Shown: piece by piece, positions 15,866 through 25,496 of the stretch
How the letters are laid out: each line of letters opens with the position of its first letter
Numbering within the stretch: position 1 is the first letter of the stretch
Source of the DNA: Oscillospiraceae bacterium
GTDB taxonomy: Bacteria; Bacillota; Clostridia; Oscillospirales; UBA929
DNA: 63,892 bases
Assembly: GCA_031265355.1 (NCBI GenBank)
Contig: JAISCT010000059.1
Coordinates: forward strand, 1 to 63,892
Reading direction: 5' to 3'
The notes under the pieces: model-generated
Seen by the model: only the letters and a program-made list of their open reading frames with translations
Told to the model about the DNA's origin: nothing
The model's database searches: none
Made by a program: the position numbers and the translations under genes

Positions 15866-16942
15866 ATGCCGCGCAACATTGACCTTTTCGACACCTACTA
15901 CATGGCGGGCATGGTGCAGGAGATCGTCCCGGAGATGACATTCTTCCGCGACCGCTACTTCGGGACCAACCCCGGCACCGATATCTTCGCCGCAAACAAA
16001 GTTCTCGTGGAATACAGAGACGGCAGTCGCAAGCTCGCCCCCTTTGTGGTGGAGCGCGCCGGGGATATCCCCATGGCCCGCGGAGGCTACGAAGCGCACG
16101 AATTCGAGCCGCCTCACATCCTGCCGTCGAAACTGCTGTCCCTGGACGATCTCCGACTGCGCGGGTTCGGAGAGGCCCTGTACTCCGGCGCTACCCCGGC
16201 CGAGCGCGCCCGCGCGCTGCAGCTCAGAGATCTTTCCGACCTCGACCTGAGCATCACCCGCCGCGAGGAATGGATGTCCGTGCAAACCATGGTCAACAAC
16301 GGGTGCGCCATGGTGGCATACATTGACGACAAAACCAAGGGCAAGACGTACGATGTGTTTTACTACAACATGTCCGAGAGCAATCCGGCCCGCTACACGG
16401 TCGGCGACGAGTGGGACGACACAAACGGAAACTTCTGGGGCGACGTGGAGGCTATGTGCGCGATGCTCGCGGACCGCGGCCTGCCCGCCGCCGATCTCGT
16501 GATCGGGTCGACCGTCGGACAGTTCATCTTGTCTGACGAAATCGCAGCCAAACGCCTCGACAATCGGCGCATGGAGTTCGGTCGTATAGCGCCGGAGATC
16601 AGCTCCCCGGGCGTGTCCTGGCTGGGCCGCTTGAATTTTGGCGGTTTTGAGTTGGACATCTTCTCCGCGCGCGAAACCTACGAGGACGACGCCGGCGCGA
16701 CCCAGCGCTACTTCCCCGCGAAGAGCGCGATGGTCACCGCGCCCGGCTGCGGCCACATGATGTACGCGCAGATCACGCAGATTGAGCCGGACGAGCAGTA
16801 CTACACCTTCGCGCTTCGGCGCGTGCCCAAGTTTGTTGTGAATCGAGACAAGGACACCCGGAAACTGCGCCTTGGCGCCCGGCCGCTCGCCGCGCCCCTG
16901 CGGAAGGCGCCGTGGATCTATGCGGCCAACGTGGTGAAGTAA
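15866..16942 (+). CDS. Major capsid protein, lambda E family
   Basis: 358 residues; AGGAGG at 15851-15856. The HK97-fold lambda E family is recognised from LFDTYYMAGMVQEIVPEMTF, FRDRYFGTNPGTDIFAANKV, the conserved ARGGYEAHEFEPPHILPSKL and a C-terminal ALRRVPKFVVNRDKDTRKLR. It forms the head shell. It directly follows the decoration gene, as in lambda. Confidence 0.93.
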   Translation: MPRNIDLFDTYYMAGMVQEIVPEMTFFRDRYFGTNPGTDIFAANKVLVEYRDGSRKLAPFVVERAGDIPMARGGYEAHEFEPPHILPSKLLSLDDLRLRGFGEALYSGATPAERARALQLRDLSDLDLSITRREEWMSVQTMVNNGCAMVAYIDDKTKGKTYDVFYYNMSESNPARYTVGDEWDDTNGNFWGDVEAMCAMLADRGLPAADLVIGSTVGQFILSDEIAAKRLDNRRMEFGRIAPEISSPGVSWLGRLNFGGFELDIFSARETYEDDAGATQRYFPAKSAMVTAPGCGHMMYAQITQIEPDEQYYTFALRRVPKFVVNRDKDTRKLRLGARPLAAPLRKAPWIYAANVVK

Positions 16943-16976
16943 TGGACTGAGACCAAGGCGGAAAGGGGATCGAGAT

Positions 16977-17426
16977 ATGAAGCGCATCAAAATCATCAAC
17001 GGCGTGTATGGACACCGGCTCGCCGGGACGAAAGCCGTGGACCCGAAGCAGGCCGGCGACCCGCCCTTCGAAGTGGACGACGGCGAGGCGGAGCGGCTGG
17101 TATCTCTCGGCGTGGCCGCGTATGTGCCCGCCGCGCCCGTTGCAACGAGCCAGGAGGGCGAGAGCGACGCCGGGGCAACGACAGACCCGCCGGACGAAAG
17201 CGGCGGCACAGAGGGCACGGAGGACCCGCCTCCCGACTACAGCGCCGACATGAGCGCCGAAGCTCTACGCGACTTGATGTCGGAGTATGGCCTACCCGTT
17301 AAAGCCGGAATGTCAAAAGCCAATATGGTGGCCGCGCTGGACGAATACTTTGCCGATGTCGATGCCGAAGAAGACGAGGATGGCGAGGGGCTGCCTGACG
17401 TCGCGCCCGAGGAGCCGGTGACATGA
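16977..17426 (+). CDS. Head protein with C-terminal HeH/LEM-like helix domain (FI position)
   Basis: 149 residues; GAAAGGGG before ATG 16977. The N-terminus (RIKIINGVYGHRLAGTKAVD) is a short beta unit often seen after phage capsid genes; a disordered, acidic middle follows; residues about 100-135 (LRDLMSEYGLPVKAGMSKAN, MVAALDEYF) match the HeH/SAP-like two-helix fold. It occupies the place of lambda FI, which assists DNA packaging. Next gene overlaps by ATGA. Confidence 0.6.
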   Translation: MKRIKIINGVYGHRLAGTKAVDPKQAGDPPFEVDDGEAERLVSLGVAAYVPAAPVATSQEGESDAGATTDPPDESGGTEGTEDPPPDYSADMSAEALRDLMSEYGLPVKAGMSKANMVAALDEYFADVDAEEDEDGEGLPDVAPEEPVT

Positions 17427-17788
17427 GCGGATTCAAGAGCATGATAGCGGCCGACAATCAGAACGTGTTTCTGAACGTCGACGAGTTCGCCGAACCGCAC
17501 ACGGTCATCTACGACGGCGAGACCTATGGGGGCATTCCCGTTGTTTTGTCCGGGCTGAAGGAACAGGAACGGCGGCAGCTCGTGTCCGCGGGCGACCACG
17601 CTCAAGGGCTATACCTCGTGACGACTGTCATGCACTGCGCGCTGTCCGATCTCGGCGGGAAGCAGCCAGAAAAAGGCATGCGCATAAAGATCAGCGACGG
17701 GTCGGAGTATTACCGCGAGTTCTATGTCGCGGCCTCTACCTGCGACATCGGCATGGTCCGGGCCGAACTGGAGGCGATTGACGAATGA
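17423..17788 (+). CDS. Head-tail connector (lambda FII position)
   Basis: 121 residues; ATG 17423 overlaps the previous stop. Opens with FKSMIAADNQNVFLNVDEFA, a pattern shared with head-tail joining proteins that follow capsid genes, then a beta-rich body (HTVIYDGETYGGIPVVLSGL) ending in GMVRAELEAIDE. Overlaps the next gene by ATGA. Assignment rests on pattern plus gene order. Confidence 0.6.
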   Translation: MSGFKSMIAADNQNVFLNVDEFAEPHTVIYDGETYGGIPVVLSGLKEQERRQLVSAGDHAQGLYLVTTVMHCALSDLGGKQPEKGMRIKISDGSEYYREFYVAASTCDIGMVRAELEAIDE

Positions 17789-18363
17789 GCTTTGTCCACA
17801 TCGACCAGATCGGAGAAGTGAGTCTCGAAAGAGCAAACAAAGTCCTTGCCGTGGTGCCGGGCGGGATCTGGAAAGCCGTGCACGGGGCGCTGGAGCGCGC
17901 CGGGGAAACGGCAAAGACCAGAGCCGGCCAGTTCGCCGCCGCCGAGTACACGATCAACAAGGGCGACTTCATGAAAAACGTGAGTATGAAGTCGCGCATC
18001 ACGGGCGACTCGGGGGGCGCTGTCTCCATGACGCTCAGCTATGCCGGCAACGTTCTCCCGCTCCTGACGTTCAATACGAGGTTCTCGCGCGGCGGGCTCT
18101 TGCAGACACAAGTAAAGCGTCACGGCGTCACGGAGACACTCCAACACGTTTTCGCAGAGAGAGTCTTCGGGCCGATTGCCGCCTTTGAGCGTCTGGGCAC
18201 TTCGCGCTTCCCGGTGGAACAGAAATATGGACCCAGTGCGTCTCACATGCTGGAAAACGAAGCAGTGATTGAGCAGATGGACAAAACCGTACGCGAGGCG
18301 TTTGATAAGCGCATCGAGGCCGAGATCAACCGGGTACTCAACGGATGGGGGGGTAAGTCGTGA
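17785..18363 (+). CDS. Minor tail protein Z-like
   Basis: 192 residues; ATG 17785 overlaps the previous stop. ALERAGETAKTRAGQFAAAE, YTINKGDFMKNVSMKSRITG and the C-terminal VIEQMDKTVREAFDKRIEAE fit the lambda/prophage GpZ family of tail-completion proteins. Z sits at this place in lambda too. Translation is coupled to the next gene (GTGA). Confidence 0.7.
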   Translation: MSFVHIDQIGEVSLERANKVLAVVPGGIWKAVHGALERAGETAKTRAGQFAAAEYTINKGDFMKNVSMKSRITGDSGGAVSMTLSYAGNVLPLLTFNTRFSRGGLLQTQVKRHGVTETLQHVFAERVFGPIAAFERLGTSRFPVEQKYGPSASHMLENEAVIEQMDKTVREAFDKRIEAEINRVLNGWGGKS

Positions 18364-18851
18364 CCAAGATCATCCTGCTGCAGCGACTCAAAGACCTGAC
18401 GCAAGAGACAATCGCCGACATCATCATGCCAGTGGCCATGCAGAAGGGCGACGCGGAGCCGCAGTCCCGGGCGGCGGACGTCCACTTGATGCGCCTCCCG
18501 GACGGCGCCGGGGCCAAAAAGAAAGCTCCGTACGTCATACATCAAGTGCTCACCGGGAAGGACGTACAGCCCATGGGCCACGACGTGTCCGCCTCGGCGA
18601 CGGTTCGCTCCATTTTTGCCGTCTACAACGAAGACGAGCAAGAGGGGGGCCTTATGCTGTTAAACATCATGGAGCGGGTGCGCATCCGCCTGCTGCGGCA
18701 GGTGGTCGTCGGGGACCAGTTTGTGCTCGACCTTTCGGCCGGGCTTGAGACACTCGTATACCCCGACGACACCGCCCCCTACTACGCCGGGGAAATGATG
18801 AGCGTGTGGAAGCTTCCGGCGGTCGAAAGAGAGGTATCTCAATGGCTGTAA
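18360..18851 (+). CDS. Tail terminator-like protein (lambda U position)
   Basis: 163 residues from GTG 18360. The N-terminal helix TKIILLQRLKDLTQETIADI and a later NIMERVRIRLLRQVVVGDQF followed by LVYPDDTAPYYAGEMMSVWK are consistent with a tail terminator, which caps the finished tail and joins it to the head. No strong family motif; the call relies on position after Z. The next gene overlaps by 10 bases. Confidence 0.5.
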   Translation: MTKIILLQRLKDLTQETIADIIMPVAMQKGDAEPQSRAADVHLMRLPDGAGAKKKAPYVIHQVLTGKDVQPMGHDVSASATVRSIFAVYNEDEQEGGLMLLNIMERVRIRLLRQVVVGDQFVLDLSAGLETLVYPDDTAPYYAGEMMSVWKLPAVEREVSQWL

Positions 18852-19189
18852 AAACCAAAACCGACGCGGCTGCCGAACCGGCGGAAAAGCCGGAGGACAT
18901 TGTCATCGCAGAACCCTCGGCCGAAACCAAAGAGCTCGTCGGAAGATCCGACGAGTTTTGTTGTTATCTCGGCCCGAGCATCCGCGGTGTGATCCAGGAG
19001 GGCGCGGTCTTCACCGGGACGAAAGAGCAGGCGCTCGACGCTCTTTCCGCCGCTGTTGCAGCATATCCACTCATCGCCGGCCTGATCGTCTCCGGAGCCA
19101 TGATCGCGGAGGAACGCGTCAAAGTCAAAACATCCGGGAACCTGCTCAATGTCAGTTACAAGAGACTGGCTGCCGGAAAATCGAGGTAA
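18842..19189 (+). CDS. Hypothetical phage protein before the tail sheath
   Basis: 115 residues from ATG 18842, with GAGAGG at 18829-18834. The first 40 residues are disordered and Ala/Glu/Pro rich; the rest (EFCCYLGPSIRGVIQEGAVF, then ALDALSAAVAAYPLIAGLIV) is a compact domain. Small proteins of this kind frequently stand just before sheath genes in Mu- and P2-type tails of Firmicutes phages. Function unknown. Confidence 0.5.
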   Translation: MAVKTKTDAAAEPAEKPEDIVIAEPSAETKELVGRSDEFCCYLGPSIRGVIQEGAVFTGTKEQALDALSAAVAAYPLIAGLIVSGAMIAEERVKVKTSGNLLNVSYKRLAAGKSR

Positions 19190-19204
19190 GGAGGAAGTCC
19201 ACAA

Positions 19205-20632
19205 ATGCCAAACCATGGAGTTTTTGTATCCGAGCAGGCGACCAGCCTCGGCACTCCTGTGACGGCCGCCTCAGGCATCCCGTTCGTCGTCGGCGTAGCG
19301 CCCATCCAGAGCGCGGAATCTCCGGCCGCTCCGGGTACGCCGGTGCTCTGCAACGGTTTCGACGAGGCGCTCGAAAAGCTGGGCTACTCGGACGATTGGG
19401 CCAACTATACCCTGTGCGAGTTCATGCACTCGCACTTCAGCCTTTATGGTATGGGGCCGATCATCTTCTGTAACCTGCTCGCGCCCGCGACGATGAAGTC
19501 CTCTGTCGCCGCCGCGAATGTGAGCGTCACCAGTCATCAGGCGAAGCTTCCCATCACGGCCATCAATGACGCGACGCTCGTCGTCAAGGCGTCCGGAGGC
19601 GCCGGGAGCGCCTATGTCAAGGGAACCGACTACAGCACCTATTACTCAGGGGAATTCCTCGTGGTGGAGCTGGTGTCGGGCAGCGCGCACTATGCGGAGG
19701 CGTCTCTCAACATCGCGTACACACAGGTGACGCCCGCCTCCGTCAACGCGGCCGCCGTCGCCGCCGGCCTGGAGAGCATCGAAAAGTGCCTATCGATCTT
19801 CGGCGTCGTGCCGGATCTCATCTGCGCCCCCGGTTTCTCCGATGCGCCGGCTGTGGCGGCCGTCATGGCCGTCAAGGCGGCGGGCATCAACGGCATGTTC
19901 CGCGCGAAGGCGCTCATTGACATCAGCTCCGCGGCCTCCGGCGGTGCGACGTCTTACACGGCGGCGATGGTCCTCAAGGGAACGAACAATTTTATCGACG
20001 AAAACGAAATTGTCTGCTGGCCCATGTTGAAGCTTGGGGAACGGACCTATCATATGAGCACGCAGCTCGCGGGCCTCATAACGAAGGTCGACGCTGGAAA
20101 CGAGGGCTGCCCCTACGAAAGCCCATCAAACAAAAACTTTCAGTGCGACTCCCTTGTGCTCGCCTCCGGCGAGACCCTGAGCCAGACGAAAGCGCAAGCA
20201 GACGCCTTGAACGCCGCGGGCATCGTGACGGCGCTCAATTTCGTGAATGGATGGGCGTGCTGGGGCAACTATACGGGTTGCTATCCCGCCAACAACGATG
20301 TAAAGGACTACCTCATCCCGGTCGCCCGGATGTTCGACTGGGTGGGGAATACCTGCATCCGGACATTCTGGAATAAACTTGACAGGCCCATGAACCGGAG
20401 GCTTGTCGACACCATTGTAGACGCGACCAATATCTGGTTAAACGGCCTTGTCGGGGGCGGCTACCTCCTTGGGGCGAGGGTGGAATTTCGCGAAGACGAG
20501 AACCCGCTTTCGGACCTCATGGCCGGCATCATAAGACTGCACATCTACATGACGCCGCCGTCTCCGGCTCAGGAAGTAGACTTTGTCATCGAATACGACG
20601 CCAGCTATGTGGCCGCCGCGCTGCAAGGCTAG
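19205..20632 (+). CDS. Contractile tail sheath protein
   Basis: 475 residues; AAGGAGGAAG at 19188-19197. The opening HGVFVSEQATSLGTPVTAAS with PFVVGVAPIQSAESPAAPGT is the hallmark of P2 FI/Mu L type sheath proteins, as are LCNGFDEALEKLGYSDDW, VPDLICAPGFSDAPAVAAVM and the C-terminal SPAQEVDFVIEYDASYV. The protein polymerises around the tube and contracts on infection. Length typical. Confidence 0.93.
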   Translation: MPNHGVFVSEQATSLGTPVTAASGIPFVVGVAPIQSAESPAAPGTPVLCNGFDEALEKLGYSDDWANYTLCEFMHSHFSLYGMGPIIFCNLLAPATMKSSVAAANVSVTSHQAKLPITAINDATLVVKASGGAGSAYVKGTDYSTYYSGEFLVVELVSGSAHYAEASLNIAYTQVTPASVNAAAVAAGLESIEKCLSIFGVVPDLICAPGFSDAPAVAAVMAVKAAGINGMFRAKALIDISSAASGGATSYTAAMVLKGTNNFIDENEIVCWPMLKLGERTYHMSTQLAGLITKVDAGNEGCPYESPSNKNFQCDSLVLASGETLSQTKAQADALNAAGIVTALNFVNGWACWGNYTGCYPANNDVKDYLIPVARMFDWVGNTCIRTFWNKLDRPMNRRLVDTIVDATNIWLNGLVGGGYLLGARVEFREDENPLSDLMAGIIRLHIYMTPPSPAQEVDFVIEYDASYVAAALQG

Positions 20633-20647
20633 AGGGAGGAATAACAG

Positions 20648-21166
20648 ATGCCGAAATTCGACGAACACGTAATCAATCTCGCGGTCTATGAAGATGGTGT
20701 CGAGTATGTTGGCCTGGCCAAGGCGACACTGCCCGACCTGACGGCGCTCATCCAGAGCGTGACCGGGGCCGGTATCGCGGGGACTGTCGAGGCCGTTGTA
20801 CTCGGGCATTATGAGGCCATGACACTGGGGCTCAACTTTCGGACCACCACGGCGCAGGCGATCCGGCTGTCAGAACCGCGGCGCCATACCATTGACCTGC
20901 GCACCCCGCAGCAGATCGAAGACACGGTGGCCGGCGCCCTGAAGGTGCAAGACGTCAAACATGTTTTCGTGGTCATTCCGAAAAAAGATTCCGGGGGGAC
21001 CATCGCGCCCGCATCCCCCACCGACGGCTCCGGCGAGTACGCCGTGCGGTACTGGGCCACATACCTCGACGGCATAAAAAAGCGGGAGATCGACCCGCTC
21101 AACTTCATCTGCTATATCAATGGCGTGGACTATCTGGCCCCCGTGCGAGCAGCCCTCGGCAAGTAA
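20648..21166 (+). CDS. Tail tube protein
   Basis: 172 residues; GGGAGGA at 20635-20641. DEHVINLAVYEDGVEYVGLA, then LPDLTALIQSVTGAGIAGTV and a C-terminal KKREIDPLNFICYINGVDYL are the conserved blocks of P2 FII-type tube proteins. Sheath and tube adjacent in this order is the rule in P2-like tails. Confidence 0.9.
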   Translation: MPKFDEHVINLAVYEDGVEYVGLAKATLPDLTALIQSVTGAGIAGTVEAVVLGHYEAMTLGLNFRTTTAQAIRLSEPRRHTIDLRTPQQIEDTVAGALKVQDVKHVFVVIPKKDSGGTIAPASPTDGSGEYAVRYWATYLDGIKKREIDPLNFICYINGVDYLAPVRAALGK

Positions 21167-21220
21167 CAACGCACCCGGGGTGGAGAGATCCGCCCCGGGC
21201 CAATGAAAGGAGAATCTTCT

Positions 21221-21607
21221 ATGTATGAGAGCAACCTGAACAACCCCAATGTCGTCGACGCCGTCGACCCGGACGAGCTTTCCGTCGCGGAAAAAGAGGC
21301 CGAGAGCAGCACGGGAACCTACACGCACAAATTCCGCATTCCCTACACCTATCAGGGGAAAACGTATACAGAGCTCACGTTCGACTGGGACAGCCTCACC
21401 GGGCGGGACGGCCTCGCCGCCGAGACGGAGCTGCAGGCGCTCGGGATTGCGATGATCGTGCCGACGTTCTCGGGGCCCTACCTGATCCGCATAGCCGCGC
21501 GGGCCTGCACGAAGACCATCGGGGCCGACGCCTTCGAGTACATGCCCATCACTGACTACAACCGGATCCGGAGCGCCGCGCGCTCTTTTTTATTGGCGTC
21601 GGAGTAG
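21221..21607 (+). CDS. Tail assembly chaperone, short form
   Basis: 128 residues from ATG 21221 (GAAAGGAG at 21205-21212; an earlier ATG at 21203 is inside this site). Contains THKFRIPYTYQGKTYTELTF, DWDSLTGRDGLAAETELQAL and ACTKTIGADAFEYMPITDYN, the Mu gp41-like tail assembly family. It lies between tube and tape measure, where nearly all tailed phages have a pair of chaperones made by frameshifting; the slippery site is at 21586-21592. The normal product ends at TAG 21605-21607. Confidence 0.8.
   Translation: MYESNLNNPNVVDAVDPDELSVAEKEAESSTGTYTHKFRIPYTYQGKTYTELTFDWDSLTGRDGLAAETELQALGIAMIVPTFSGPYLIRIAARACTKTIGADAFEYMPITDYNRIRSAARSFLLASE
21586..21592 (+). promoter_or_regulatory. Slippery heptamer for -1 ribosomal frameshift
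   Basis: T TTT TTA read in the zero frame as ..T TTT TTA, five codons before the stop of the short chaperone. This is a canonical X XXY YYZ site. Slippage by -1 continues into the frame of 21592-21777. Confidence 0.75.
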
Positions 21608-21777
21608 TCGGGGGAGACGGAGGCGCCTGGCTCCGGCGGCAATGCCTGGTCATGGCACAGGTGAACAATACACCCGCGTCATACTGGCTGTCTCTGCCTC
21701 TTTCACAGCTCGGCGGGTGGATCGAGGACAGCAATTTCATTCAGCAGAAGATCAAAGAGGCCCACGAGAGGATGTAA
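21592..21777 (+). CDS. Frameshifted extension of the tail assembly chaperone
   Basis: In the -1 frame the reading continues from 21592 to TAA 21775-21777, adding 61 residues: IGVVGGDGGAWLRRQCLVMA, then QVNNTPASYWLSLPLSQLGG and a helical end. The family pattern (aromatic-rich helix ending in a charged helix) matches extensions of the G-T/E-E' type. Without slippage, a minimal frame from ATG 21652 has no ribosome-binding site, which supports production only as a fusion. Confidence 0.7.
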   Translation: MGVGVVGGDGGAWLRRQCLVMAQVNNTPASYWLSLPLSQLGGWIEDSNFIQQKIKEAHERM

Positions 21778-21800
21778 GGGATTGAAAGGAGGGGGCACAC

Positions 21801-24800
21801 GTGGCGGACGGCAGGAAAGAGTACAACATGATGTTCTTGCTGGGCGCGCAGATGGGAGGCAGTTACACCGCTACGTTCTCAAAAGCGCAGCTGCAGATAA
21901 TCACACTTCAGAAAGAGATTACAGCACTCTCCAAGACACAGTCCGACATCACGGCGTACCAAAGGCAGCAGACCGCCATTGATTCCGCGGGGAAAAGCCT
22001 CGATGTCCTCAAGCAAAAGTACGGAATCACCAAAGCGGAGATTGAGGGCATGGAGAAGGCGAATGAGAAGGTCTCGTCCGCCCTTCAAAGACGGTTGCTC
22101 GACGAGGATCTGCGGGTCAAGAAGGCCTCGGATTCCATCGCCATAAAGACTGAAAAGCTCAAGCAAATGGGCGAGGCCCTGCAGAAGGCCGGCATTGACA
22201 CGGGCAATCTCGCGGCGAAGGAAGCGGAGCTCGGGAAGCAGATTGAGGAAACAAAGCAAAAGCAAGCGGCCGCTGCAGAAGAGGCGGTAAACTTTGGGTC
22301 CAAATCTGCGGCGGCCGTCCAGGCCATGTCCCAAGCCCTCGCGGCGGCCGGCATCGCAAAAGCACTCAAGGAAATCTACGATGCCCTCGCCAGCTGCGCC
22401 GGCGCCGCGGTGGAGTTTGAGCACGTCATGGCAGGTGTGCGCCGCACCGTAGGCGGAACGGACAAGGAACTCGCCATCATGGCGAAGGAGTTCCGAGAAA
22501 TGTCAACGGACATCCCCATAACTACATCGGAGATCGGCGCAGTCGCAGAAGGGGCCGGGCAGCTGGGCATCGCGCAGGAGTACGCGGCGGAGTTCACTGA
22601 AATTATGAGCATGCTCGGCACTACGACGGACCTGACGGCTGACAACGCGGCGACCATGCTGGCGCAATTCGCTAACATCACAGGGCTCGATCCGAACGAC
22701 TACGAAAGACTCGGCTCCACCGTCGCGGCCCTCGGCGACGCGACAGCAACCACCGCATCAAAAGTCGTCGATATGTCGCAGGGCCTGGCGGCGTCGGCGA
22801 GTATCGCCGGCATGGGCGAGACGGACATACTCGGCATATCGGCGGCGGTCGGCTCCCTCGGCATCGAGGCACAGGCCGGCAGCACGGCTATGTCGACGCT
22901 GATCCAGACGCTGTATAAGGCCGTCGAAACCGGTGACGGCCTCAAGGAATTCGCGGAAGTTGCCAATATGACTGCAGATGAGTTCGCGCATGCTTGGGGC
23001 GATAACGCAGTCATGGCCATGGACGATTTCATTCAGGGGCTCAACGATACCGAGCGCACCGGACGCAGCGCCATTGTAATACTCGACGAGCTCGGGATCA
23101 CCAATGTAAGGCAAACTAAAGCGATTCTCGGCCTTGCCGAAGCGGGGGATTTACTCTCAAACACCATCGCGCAGGGCAAGCGCGCGTGGGAGGAAAATGT
23201 CGCGCTGCAGGAAAAGGCCGGGATCATGTACGGCACGACACATAGCAAGCTTGTGATGTTGCAGAACGCCTATAATAACCTCAAGATCACGGTCGGTGAG
23301 AACTACACCCCGGCACTGCAAGCTCTTTATTCCGTCGCGACGTCCGTGCTGAAGAGTGTGACGAAATCTGTGGAACAAAATCCGGCGTTGGTAAAAGCGG
23401 CTACGGCATTTGCCGGGGTGATCGGCCTAGTGACGGGCGCGCTCGCAGCCTATACCGTCGCGGCGAAACTCGCCGCTATCGCCACCGAAGCAATTCCCAT
23501 TGTCGGCACTATCATGAAGGTCACCGCCGTCGTTGGTGCGCTAGTTGCAGGGATCGTAGCCCTGAATGAGGCGGCCACTGTGCAGCTTGGCGAGATGTGG
23601 GAGCTCACAGCAGTATCCCGCGCCCAATACGCCGAGCTGCGGGGGCTCAATGAGGAATATGATCGACTCCAAGAAACACACAAAGAAGCCACTGCCGAAG
23701 CTGCTCTACTTAGAGGAAAAATCGAGGACCTGACCGCTGAGTACGAGGCCAGTAGGCAATCCCTCGAAGAGTACGACGCCGCCTATGAAGAGGTGATCGG
23801 TGGCCATCGCGACATGATCGCAGCACATGCAGAGGCCGGAAAAGAGATCGACGTAGAGGCACGAAGCACAGTATCATTGATTGATAAACTGGCCGAGCTG
23901 AGCGCGACCACCGCCGACGCCACGCGAAATAAGGAGCCGATTCTCGCGATTGTGGACGCACTGAACAAAGCCATTCCAGATCTCGCCCTGTCGTACACAA
24001 AGCTCATCTCGACTTCAAGTGGGCTCACCGATTCACTTTATGACGTCGCGAGAGCTCAATCAGAGCAGCTCATGATGGAGGAGAAATGGAGCGCGTATGT
24101 CGATCGCGTCGGTAATCGGGACTCTCTCAGGCTGGCGAGAGATACCGCAGAAAACAACGCGAAGATTGCGCAAGAAGAGTACGATATTGCGAAAAAGGCG
24201 TATGACGCGGCCTATAGATCCACCAACCAATACGACAAAGGAGGAAGCGCCGCATGGGACGCGATGAGGGCCGACGCGGCGGCGCTCGAAGAGATACAAA
24301 GACAACTCGAAAACTCCAACAAAAAGTTCGCCGAGGCACGCGCTGAATATACAATGAACGAAAGGACGCTCATTGAGCTTGAGGGCGCACTCAATGCATA
24401 TCAGAATGAACAGGAGACAGCGGAGGCCACCCTAAAAGACGTCCGAAATGCCATCACGGGCGTCACCGATGAGGCCGAGAAACTTGCGGAAGCCTACCAG
24501 GCGTCATATGACGCCGCATTAAAAAGCGTGCAAGGGCAATACGAGCTGTGGGATAAGGCGGAAAAAATAGTTGCAACGAGCGCAAGGACGATCAATGCCG
24601 CGCTTGAAGGCCAGGCCAAATACTGGCAGAGTTACAATGCTGACCTCGCCAAACTGGCCGATCGGAACGTCAGTATCGAAGGCCTCGATGAAATGATTTC
24701 TAGCTTTGCCGACGGCTCCAAAGAAAGTGTCAACGCCGTCGCAGGCATGGCAAAGGCCAGCGACAAGGACCTCGCCAAGATGGTAAAAAATTGGCAGGCA

Positions 24801-25496
24801 CTCCAAAAAGAGCAGCAAGAAGTTTCTGGTGCCCTTGCAGAGATGGAGACCGGCTTTACGGGTTCTATAGGCGAGTTGCAGAAGCAACTCGAAGCAGCCA
24901 TCGACGAGATGAACATGGGCGAAGCGGCGGCTGTAGCGGGGAAAGATACGATCCAGGCTTTTATTGATGCGGCCAAGGATCAGAGTATGTTGGCCGCAGT
25001 GGAGGCGGCTTATGGGGGCCTTGCGCGCGCCGCGAACACCGCGCTGTCACAATATATAACGGTGGGCCCGTTGCGGCCGCCGTCTACAGCGCCCGCGGTT
25101 ACGCCCCGGGCAGGGCAGTCGCCCATAAACGGCTCACATGCCGATGGCCTTGACTATGTGCCCTGGGACGGATACATCGCGCAGCTACACAAGGGTGAGC
25201 GCGTGTTGACGGCTGCGGAGGCGGAGTATTACACCCTTGCGCCTCGGCTCATGGCCGCCATGGCCGCTGCGCCTGTCATGGCGGCTGCGCCGGCGGCCAT
25301 GCCTGCGGCGCTTTCGGCGGATGTCGGCGGGTACGGAGGCGCGCGCATCGAGGTCCGCGCCGAATATAACATCAGCGGGATACAGAACACCGAGCAGATG
25401 CAAACCGCTCTGTCTGAGAGCAATGAAAACCTGCGGGAATTGATCCGGGAAGTTATCGAAGACGAGGGGCGCGACGCCGCGCGGAGGCGATATTGA
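21801..25496 (+). CDS. Tail tape measure protein
   Basis: 1,231 residues from GTG 21801, with AAAGGAGGGGG at 21785-21795. Residues about 20-150 are coiled coil; about 175-470 carry the tape-measure core (AGVRRTVGGTDKELAIMAKE, TEIMSMLGTTTDLTADNAAT, and GSTAMSTLIQTLYKAVETGD); hydrophobic stretches lie around 535-595; a second coiled coil fills about 620-1050; the C-terminus is Ala/Pro rich with HADGLDYVPWDGYIAQLHKG, a motif common at the end of tape measures, where the chaperone or tip binds. At about 1.5 angstrom per residue the tail would be near 180 nm. Confidence 0.93.
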   Translation: MADGRKEYNMMFLLGAQMGGSYTATFSKAQLQIITLQKEITALSKTQSDITAYQRQQTAIDSAGKSLDVLKQKYGITKAEIEGMEKANEKVSSALQRRLLDEDLRVKKASDSIAIKTEKLKQMGEALQKAGIDTGNLAAKEAELGKQIEETKQKQAAAAEEAVNFGSKSAAAVQAMSQALAAAGIAKALKEIYDALASCAGAAVEFEHVMAGVRRTVGGTDKELAIMAKEFREMSTDIPITTSEIGAVAEGAGQLGIAQEYAAEFTEIMSMLGTTTDLTADNAATMLAQFANITGLDPNDYERLGSTVAALGDATATTASKVVDMSQGLAASASIAGMGETDILGISAAVGSLGIEAQAGSTAMSTLIQTLYKAVETGDGLKEFAEVANMTADEFAHAWGDNAVMAMDDFIQGLNDTERTGRSAIVILDELGITNVRQTKAILGLAEAGDLLSNTIAQGKRAWEENVALQEKAGIMYGTTHSKLVMLQNAYNNLKITVGENYTPALQALYSVATSVLKSVTKSVEQNPALVKAATAFAGVIGLVTGALAAYTVAAKLAAIATEAIPIVGTIMKVTAVVGALVAGIVALNEAATVQLGEMWELTAVSRAQYAELRGLNEEYDRLQETHKEATAEAALLRGKIEDLTAEYEASRQSLEEYDAAYEEVIGGHRDMIAAHAEAGKEIDVEARSTVSLIDKLAELSATTADATRNKEPILAIVDALNKAIPDLALSYTKLISTSSGLTDSLYDVARAQSEQLMMEEKWSAYVDRVGNRDSLRLARDTAENNAKIAQEEYDIAKKAYDAAYRSTNQYDKGGSAAWDAMRADAAALEEIQRQLENSNKKFAEARAEYTMNERTLIELEGALNAYQNEQETAEATLKDVRNAITGVTDEAEKLAEAYQASYDAALKSVQGQYELWDKAEKIVATSARTINAALEGQAKYWQSYNADLAKLADRNVSIEGLDEMISSFADGSKESVNAVAGMAKASDKDLAKMVKNWQALQKEQQEVSGALAEMETGFTGSIGELQKQLEAAIDEMNMGEAAAVAGKDTIQAFIDAAKDQSMLAAVEAAYGGLARAANTALSQYITVGPLRPPSTAPAVTPRAGQSPINGSHADGLDYVPWDGYIAQLHKGERVLTAAEAEYYTLAPRLMAAMAAAPVMAAAPAAMPAALSADVGGYGGARIEVRAEYNISGIQNTEQMQTALSESNENLRELIREVIEDEGRDAARRRY

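Noticed and set aside
21652..21777. Independent 41-residue gene from ATG 21652
   Set aside because: No ribosome-binding site; the upstream slippery heptamer explains the frame better.
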